64,000 bases of DNA from Mesoflavibacter sp037029465 (lineage in GTDB: Bacteria; Bacteroidota; Bacteroidia; Flavobacteriales; Flavobacteriaceae): positions 1 to 64,000 of the forward strand of contig NZ_JAYMEM010000026.1 of the NCBI RefSeq assembly GCF_037029465.1, written 5' to 3'. Positions 59,678-64,000 of the stretch are shown here, one piece after another. The translations under genes and the position numbers were made by a program. Under the pieces are notes generated by a model. The model did not search any database and was not told the origin of the DNA. It saw nothing but the letters and a program-made list of their open reading frames with translations. Every line of letters starts with the position of its first letter. The stretch's first letter is position 1.

Positions 59678-60864
59678 TTTAAAAATTCAAAAATTCCACA
59701 AGCACCTTGACCAGTACCAACGCACATGGTTACAGCACCATATTTACCTTTCATGTTGCGTTTACGCATTTCGTCAAATAATTGTACTGATAGTTTTGCA
59801 CCTGTACATCCTAATGGGTGACCTAATGCAATTGCGCCACCATTAACGTTTACAATGTCTGGATTTAGTCCTAACTCTCTAATTACTGCAATTGATTGAG
59901 AAGCAAAAGCTTCGTTTAATTCAATTAACTCTAAATCTGATTGCTTTAATCCAGCTAAGTCTAATGCTTTCGGGATTGCTTTTACTGGTCCAATTCCCAT
60001 AATTCTTGGTTCTACACCAGCAGCAGCATAATTAACTAGTCTTGCGATAGGTTCAAGGTTTAATTCTTTTACCATATCTTCACTCATGACCATGACAAAT
60101 GCAGCACCATCACTCATTTGAGATGAGTTACCTGCGGTTACACTTCCGCCTTGAGCGAAAACAGGACGTAGCTTAGATAAAGCTTCTACGTTTGTACCTT
60201 TACGAGGACCTTCGTCTTTATTTACAGTATATGTTTTTGTTGCTTTTTTACCATTTTCGTTTATGTAAGTTTCTTCAACTTCAATTGGAACGATTTGGTC
60301 TTGAAAACGATCTTCAGCTAAAGCTTTTAGGGCTTTCATGTGTGAATTGTAAGCAAATTCATCTTGATCTTGACGCGACACTTTAAATTGGTTAGCAACT
60401 GCTTCTGCAGTATTACCCATTCCCCAATAATAATCTTCATGACCATCTTTTACAGTATCGTAATTAAGTTCTGGTTTAAAACCTGTCATTGGTACGCTAC
60501 TCATACTTTCTGATCCACCAGCAATAATACAATCTGCCATTCCTGCTTGGATTTTGGCAGTTGCAATACCAATAGTTTCTATTCCTGAAGAACAAAAACG
60601 GTTAACCGTTACACCAGGAACATCAACACTGTTTAATCCGATTAATGAGATAAAACGTGCCATATTTAAACCTTGTGATCCTTCTGGCATAGCGTTACCA
60701 ACTATAACGTCGTCAATACGTTTTACGTCAAGATTTGGTAATTCTTTCATCATGTGCTGAATCACTTCTGCACCTAACTCGTCTGCTCTTTTAAAACGGA
60801 ACACGCCTCGTGGTGCTTTACCAACTGCTGTTCTGTATGCTTTTACTATATATGCTTGTTTCAT
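59674..60864 (-). CDS. fadA: Acetyl-CoA C-acyltransferase (3-ketoacyl-CoA thiolase)
   Basis: 396 aa. Nucleophile Cys91 (VTVNRFCSSG), His349 (ALGHPLGCTGA) and Cys381 (MCVGTGQGACG) complete the thiolase active site. It releases acetyl-CoA in the last step of beta-oxidation. Located between fadN and the inserted four-helix-bundle gene. Its last codons overlap a CAAGA-type repeat (59637-59677), and an empty copy of such a repeat lies in the gap to fadN. Confidence 0.94.
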   Translation of the reverse strand: MKQAYIVKAYRTAVGKAPRGVFRFKRADELGAEVIQHMMKELPNLDVKRIDDVIVGNAMPEGSQGLNMARFISLIGLNSVDVPGVTVNRFCSSGIETIGIATAKIQAGMADCIIAGGSESMSSVPMTGFKPELNYDTVKDGHEDYYWGMGNTAEAVANQFKVSRQDQDEFAYNSHMKALKALAEDRFQDQIVPIEVEETYINENGKKATKTYTVNKDEGPRKGTNVEALSKLRPVFAQGGSVTAGNSSQMSDGAAFVMVMSEDMVKELNLEPIARLVNYAAAGVEPRIMGIGPVKAIPKALDLAGLKQSDLELIELNEAFASQSIAVIRELGLNPDIVNVNGGAIALGHPLGCTGAKLSVQLFDEMRKRNMKGKYGAVTMCVGTGQGACGIFEFLN

Positions 60865-60883
60865 TTTTTCTTTTGATTTTTAG

Positions 60884-60932
60884 AGCCAAGAATCAAGAAT
60901 CAAGATGTCTTGTTTCTTGCATCTTGTTTCTT
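60884..60932. repeat. CAAGA-type inverted repeat without an inserted gene
   Basis: CAAGAATCAAGAATCAAGAT facing TCTTGTTTCTTGCATCTTG in the 72-nt gap between fadN and fadA. It has the same words as the flanks of the four-helix-bundle gene, but with no gene between the arms, so it looks like an empty version of that unit. Confidence 0.6.
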
Positions 60933-60936
60933 TTTT

Positions 60937-63345
60937 CTAATTTCTAAGTGGTTTTCCAGTCTTCAACATATGCTGAATTCTTTCTAATGTTTTTCTTTCA
61001 GTACAAAGCGATAAAAATGCTTCGCGTTCTAGATCTAATAAATATTGTTCACTTACTTTAGTTGGTTCTGATAAATCGCCACCAGCCATAACGTAAGCTA
61101 ATTTGTTAGCTATTTTTTGATCGTGTTCACTAATGTAGTGGCTTGCTTCCATTGAGTCTGTTCCTACTAAGAACATACCTAATGCTTGTTTCCCAAGTAC
61201 TTTTATGTCTTTGCGTTTTACAGGTTGCGTGTAGCCTTGATCTGCCATTAATTTAGCTTGTGCTTTAGCTGTAGCAATTTGTCTGTCTTTATTAACAACA
61301 ACAATATCTTTTCCTTTTTGTAATACACCTAAATCAAATGCTTCGTAAGCTGAAGTTGATACTTTTGCCATACCAATAGTTAAGAAATACTCTTGAAGAG
61401 TATTTAACTCGACGTCACCTTTTTTGAAAGTGTCTTGCGCTCTTAAAGCCATTTCTTTAGATCCGCCACCACCTGGAATTACACCAACTCCAAACTCAAC
61501 TAATCCCATATAAGTTTCTGCAGCAGCAACAACTTTATCTGCATGAAGTGATAACTCACATCCGCCACCAAGCGTCATGCCATGTGGTGCAGAAATAGTA
61601 GGAATAGACGAGTAGCGCATGCGCATCATCGTGTCTTGGAAGTATTTGATCGCCATGTTAAGCTCGTCATACTCTTGTTCTGCAGCCATCATAAAAATCA
61701 TTCCGATGTTTGCACCAACAGAGAAGTTTGCTCCTTGGTTACCAACAACTAAACCAGCAAAATCTTTTTCAGCAATGTCTATTGCTTTGTTTAATCCAGC
61801 TAGTACGTCGCCACCAATGGTATTCATTTTAGATTGGAATTCTACATTTAAAATTCCGTCGCCTAAATCTTCAACAACTACACCAGAGTTTTTAAATACT
61901 TCGTTAGATTTTCTGATGTTATCTAATATGATGAAACTATCTTGTCCTGGTACTTTTTCTTGTGCCTTCTTATCAATATCATAATAATACGTAGCTCCAT
62001 CTTTTACTGTGTAAAACGATGTGTTACCTGAAGCAACCATATCATTTACCCAAGCCGCAGGTTCTTTTCCTTCAGCTTTCATGATTTCAAGACCTTTTTC
62101 TACACCAATTGCATCCCAAATTTGGAAAGGACCATGTTCCCAACCAAATCCAGCTTTCATAGCATCATCTATTTTATATAATTCGTCTGAAATTTCAGGA
62201 ATACGATGTGATACGTAAGCAAACATTGCTGCAAAGTTTTTGCGATAAAATTCGCCAGCTTTATCTTTTCCTTTTACTAAAATTGGAAAACGGTCGATGA
62301 CTTTATCTACAGTTTTTGTTAATTCAAGCGTAGGGAAAGAGGCTCTTTTTTTAGAGCGATAGTCTAATGTATCTAAGTCTAATGATAAAATTTCACTTTT
62401 ACCATTATCTCCTTTTACTTTTTTATAAAATCCTTGTCCTGTCTTGCTTCCTAACCACTTGTTTTCCATCATGGTATTGATAAAATCTGGTAATTTGAAA
62501 AGCTCATGTGCTTCGTCATCAGGACAGTTGTCGTAAATTCCGTTAGCAACGTGTACTAAAGTGTCTAATCCAACAACATCTACCGTACGGAAAGTTGCCG
62601 ATTTTGGACGACCAATAACAGGACCCGTTAATTTATCAACTTCTTCTATGGTCAATCCTAATTCTTTTACTTGGTGAAATAACGATTGAATACCAAAAAT
62701 ACCAATACGGTTACCAATAAATGCTGGTGTATCTTTAGCGATTACAGATGTTTTTCCTAAAAATTGTTCCCCATAACCGTTTAAGAAGTCTAAAACGTCT
62801 TGAGATGTTTTAGGTCCAGGAATTACTTCGAATAACTTTAAGTAACGCGCTGGATTAAAGAAGTGCGTTCCGCAAAAATGCTTTTGGAAATCTTCGCTAC
62901 GTCCTTCGCTCATAAACTTAATAGGAATACCAGATGTATTTGATGTAATTAAAGTACCTGGTGTACGGTGTTGTTCTAGTTTTTCAAATACTTGCTTTTT
63001 AATGTCAAGTCTTTCTACAACAACTTCCATAATCCAATCTACATCGGCAACTTTAGCAATATCGTCTTCAAGATTACCTGTGGTAATGCGACTTGCAAAA
63101 GATTGATGATAAATTGGTGAAGGTTTAGATTTTAACGCTGTGGCTAAAGCTGTATTAACAATACGGTTTCTTACTACCTTATCATCAAGGGTAAGACCTT
63201 TAGCTTTTTCAGCATCGTTTAACTCTCTTGGTACAATGTCTAATAATAAGACTTCTACACCAATATTGGCGAAATGACAAGCAATACCGCTTCCCATAAT
63301 TCCGGATCCAATAATGGCTACTTTATTTATTCTACGTTTACTCAT
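60937..63345 (-). CDS. fadN: 3-hydroxyacyl-CoA dehydrogenase/enoyl-CoA hydratase
   Basis: 802 aa. NAD-binding dehydrogenase first (about 5-300; VAIIGSGIMGSGIACHFANI at 9-28), a second dehydrogenase C-domain (about 350-440), then the crotonase domain (about 470-690; SAPHGMTLGGGCELSLHADK with the oxyanion GGG). The domain order dehydrogenase-hydratase is that of Bacillus FadN and opposite to E. coli FadB. It does the middle two steps of beta-oxidation. It starts 5 nt after the marR gene. Confidence 0.93.
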   Translation of the reverse strand: MSKRRINKVAIIGSGIMGSGIACHFANIGVEVLLLDIVPRELNDAEKAKGLTLDDKVVRNRIVNTALATALKSKPSPIYHQSFASRITTGNLEDDIAKVADVDWIMEVVVERLDIKKQVFEKLEQHRTPGTLITSNTSGIPIKFMSEGRSEDFQKHFCGTHFFNPARYLKLFEVIPGPKTSQDVLDFLNGYGEQFLGKTSVIAKDTPAFIGNRIGIFGIQSLFHQVKELGLTIEEVDKLTGPVIGRPKSATFRTVDVVGLDTLVHVANGIYDNCPDDEAHELFKLPDFINTMMENKWLGSKTGQGFYKKVKGDNGKSEILSLDLDTLDYRSKKRASFPTLELTKTVDKVIDRFPILVKGKDKAGEFYRKNFAAMFAYVSHRIPEISDELYKIDDAMKAGFGWEHGPFQIWDAIGVEKGLEIMKAEGKEPAAWVNDMVASGNTSFYTVKDGATYYYDIDKKAQEKVPGQDSFIILDNIRKSNEVFKNSGVVVEDLGDGILNVEFQSKMNTIGGDVLAGLNKAIDIAEKDFAGLVVGNQGANFSVGANIGMIFMMAAEQEYDELNMAIKYFQDTMMRMRYSSIPTISAPHGMTLGGGCELSLHADKVVAAAETYMGLVEFGVGVIPGGGGSKEMALRAQDTFKKGDVELNTLQEYFLTIGMAKVSTSAYEAFDLGVLQKGKDIVVVNKDRQIATAKAQAKLMADQGYTQPVKRKDIKVLGKQALGMFLVGTDSMEASHYISEHDQKIANKLAYVMAGGDLSEPTKVSEQYLLDLEREAFLSLCTERKTLERIQHMLKTGKPLRN

Positions 63346-63350
63346 TTTTA

Positions 63351-63797
63351 TTAAATGGTTTCTTTAGTATATATTTTTTTATTAGAAATTAACTCGTTTA
63401 TAGTGTCTGACACTTCATAGAAGTGTTTTAGTTTCTCTTCTGAAACGTGCTTCCTTACAGTTTCATTAAATATTAAAACACGTTCTTTAGCATCTTTTCT
63501 TTTTTCTTTACCAAAATCGGTTAGATAAATTAATACACCACGACCATCATTTGGGTTAGGTTTACGTTCTATTAAACCTAAATCTTCCATACGTTTTAGT
63601 ATTCTTGAAAGACTAGTTGCTTCCATGCCCATTATAGGTCCTAAAGATGTTGAAGGTGTTCCGTTTTCTTTATCTATACTTAATAATGTAAACCCTGTAG
63701 CCATAGAGGTATCAAATTTTGCAGCTTCTTCGTTATACATTTTATTTACAGCTAACCAAGTGGTTCTGAGCATGTAATCTATAGTTCTGTCTTTCAT
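63351..63797 (-). CDS. MarR family transcriptional regulator
   Basis: 148 aa. Winged helix-turn-helix (about 50-110): MEATSLSRILKRMEDLGLIE (recognition region), RKPNPNDGRGVLIYLTDFGK (wing). Dimerisation helices at both ends. As first gene of the fadNAE operon and with a perfect 28-bp palindrome just upstream of the -7 element, it very likely represses its own operon and may be released by acyl-CoA; effector and mode are inference. Confidence 0.9.
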   Translation of the reverse strand: MKDRTIDYMLRTTWLAVNKMYNEEAAKFDTSMATGFTLLSIDKENGTPSTSLGPIMGMEATSLSRILKRMEDLGLIERKPNPNDGRGVLIYLTDFGKEKRKDAKERVLIFNETVRKHVSEEKLKHFYEVSDTINELISNKKIYTKETI

Positions 63798-63827
63798 TCT
63801 TACAGTAGTAATTGTCTTCTAGGTTTC

Positions 63828-63866
63828 CAAATATAGTAAAATTTATTATGCATGCATAATAAATTT
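63828..63866 (-). promoter_or_regulatory. fad operon promoter with perfect palindromic operator
   Basis: 63839-63866 is a perfect 28-bp palindrome, half-site AAATTTATTATGCA. On the minus strand the -7 element TATATTTG (63835-63828) begins 3 nt downstream, so the palindrome covers the -33 region, where no TTTG is seen. Typical layout for a MarR repressor or a site-dependent activator. Confidence 0.65.
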
Positions 63867-63890
63867 ATGAAAAATTATTGTTAATAAATA

Positions 63891-63922
63891 AAAAAGCCAT
63901 CTAAAAATTAGATGGCTTTTTT
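63891..63922 (-). terminator. Terminator of the gene entering from the right edge
   Basis: GCCATCTAA (63896-63904) pairs with TTAGATGGC (63908-63916) with a 3-nt loop; on the minus strand a T-run follows. It lies 18 nt after the stop at 63940. Confidence 0.85.
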
Positions 63923-63939
63923 GAGAAATCGTTAAGGAT

Positions 63940-64000
63940 TTAACTGTATATCTTGTCGTATAATTCTTTGTAGATGTTTTTTATGACATCTCGTTTCATT
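63940..64000 (-). CDS. C-terminal end of a gene continuing beyond the window
   Basis: On the minus strand the frame reads MKRDVIKNIYKELYDKIYS and stop (TAA at 63942-63940), followed by a strong terminator. Only 19-20 codons are visible, so the ATG at 63999 is probably internal. Too short for a family call. Confidence 0.45.
   Translation of the reverse strand, partial: MKRDVIKNIYKELYDKIYS

Overview
The window is AT-rich and gene-dense. Its proteins are typical of a marine or environmental Flavobacteriaceae (Bacteroidota): OmpA with TSP3 repeats, DUF2490, DUF1573, PUR/DUF3276, a LETM1-related biofilm protein, CarboxypepD_reg TonB receptors and fused OtsAB. Several promoters match the Bacteroidota pattern TTTG/TTG, about 19-23 nt, TAnnTTTG. 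Shine-Dalgarno sequences are absent or weak. No 16S/23S rRNA, prophage, classical IS or CRISPR array was found; there is one tRNA (Tyr, GTA).

1-5040 is the exceptional region. A tyrosine recombinase (3973-5040, +) is divergent from five consecutive cassettes, all read on the minus strand and each ending in a 135-140 bp imperfect palindrome. The first bases of each cassette are the reverse complement of the R''-like box at its own 3' end, which is the signature of an integron cassette excised and inserted through attC. A sixth cassette, cut by the window edge, begins at 62. The recombinase ends like integron integrases (SPLD tail) but appears to lack the IntI-specific insertion and has an extra N-terminal domain. 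I read this as a flavobacterial integron-like system with non-canonical attC and attI sites. Cargo: an SdpI-like/DUF3784 pair, two lipoproteins, a transglutaminase-like protein, and an ORF-less cassette present at least twice.

5041-7880 holds REP-like palindromic repeats around a DUF2490 gene, a small secreted protein, CsaA and a GIY-YIG protein that is bracketed by imperfect direct repeats of about 150 bp. 7900-18050 carries core functions: PUR protein, ABC exporter, leucine dehydrogenase, an enlarged NusB, DUF1573, YajC, an iron uptake pair (siderophore TonB receptor plus PepSY protein) and tRNA-Tyr. 18080-28150 has DUF2141 and OmpA proteins, the SpoIIM/DUF4129/DUF4350/MoxR/DUF58 membrane operon with DUF805 inside it, RDD and TRIC proteins.

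28156-36144 covers a lipoprotein PPIase divergent from a CoA pyrophosphatase, an acyltransferase, an ECF sigma operon, and a LytS/LytTR system with a small secreted peptide in front of the kinase and a 7-bp tandem repeat in front of the regulator. 36298-44171 has a DUF4331 protein split over two genes, a TPR lipoprotein and a TonB receptor, then an ECF sigma/anti-sigma pair and sodC-yceI. 44265-57336 holds a BNR/VPS10-type propeller protein, a vWA/AAA pair, M1 and M28 peptidases, and divergent otsAB and GH15 genes. 57432-63797 is a marR-fadN-fadA-fadE fatty acid oxidation operon, interrupted by a four-helix-bundle gene flanked by CAAGA-type repeats and preceded by a perfect 28-bp palindrome. 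The last 60 bases hold the end of another minus-strand gene.
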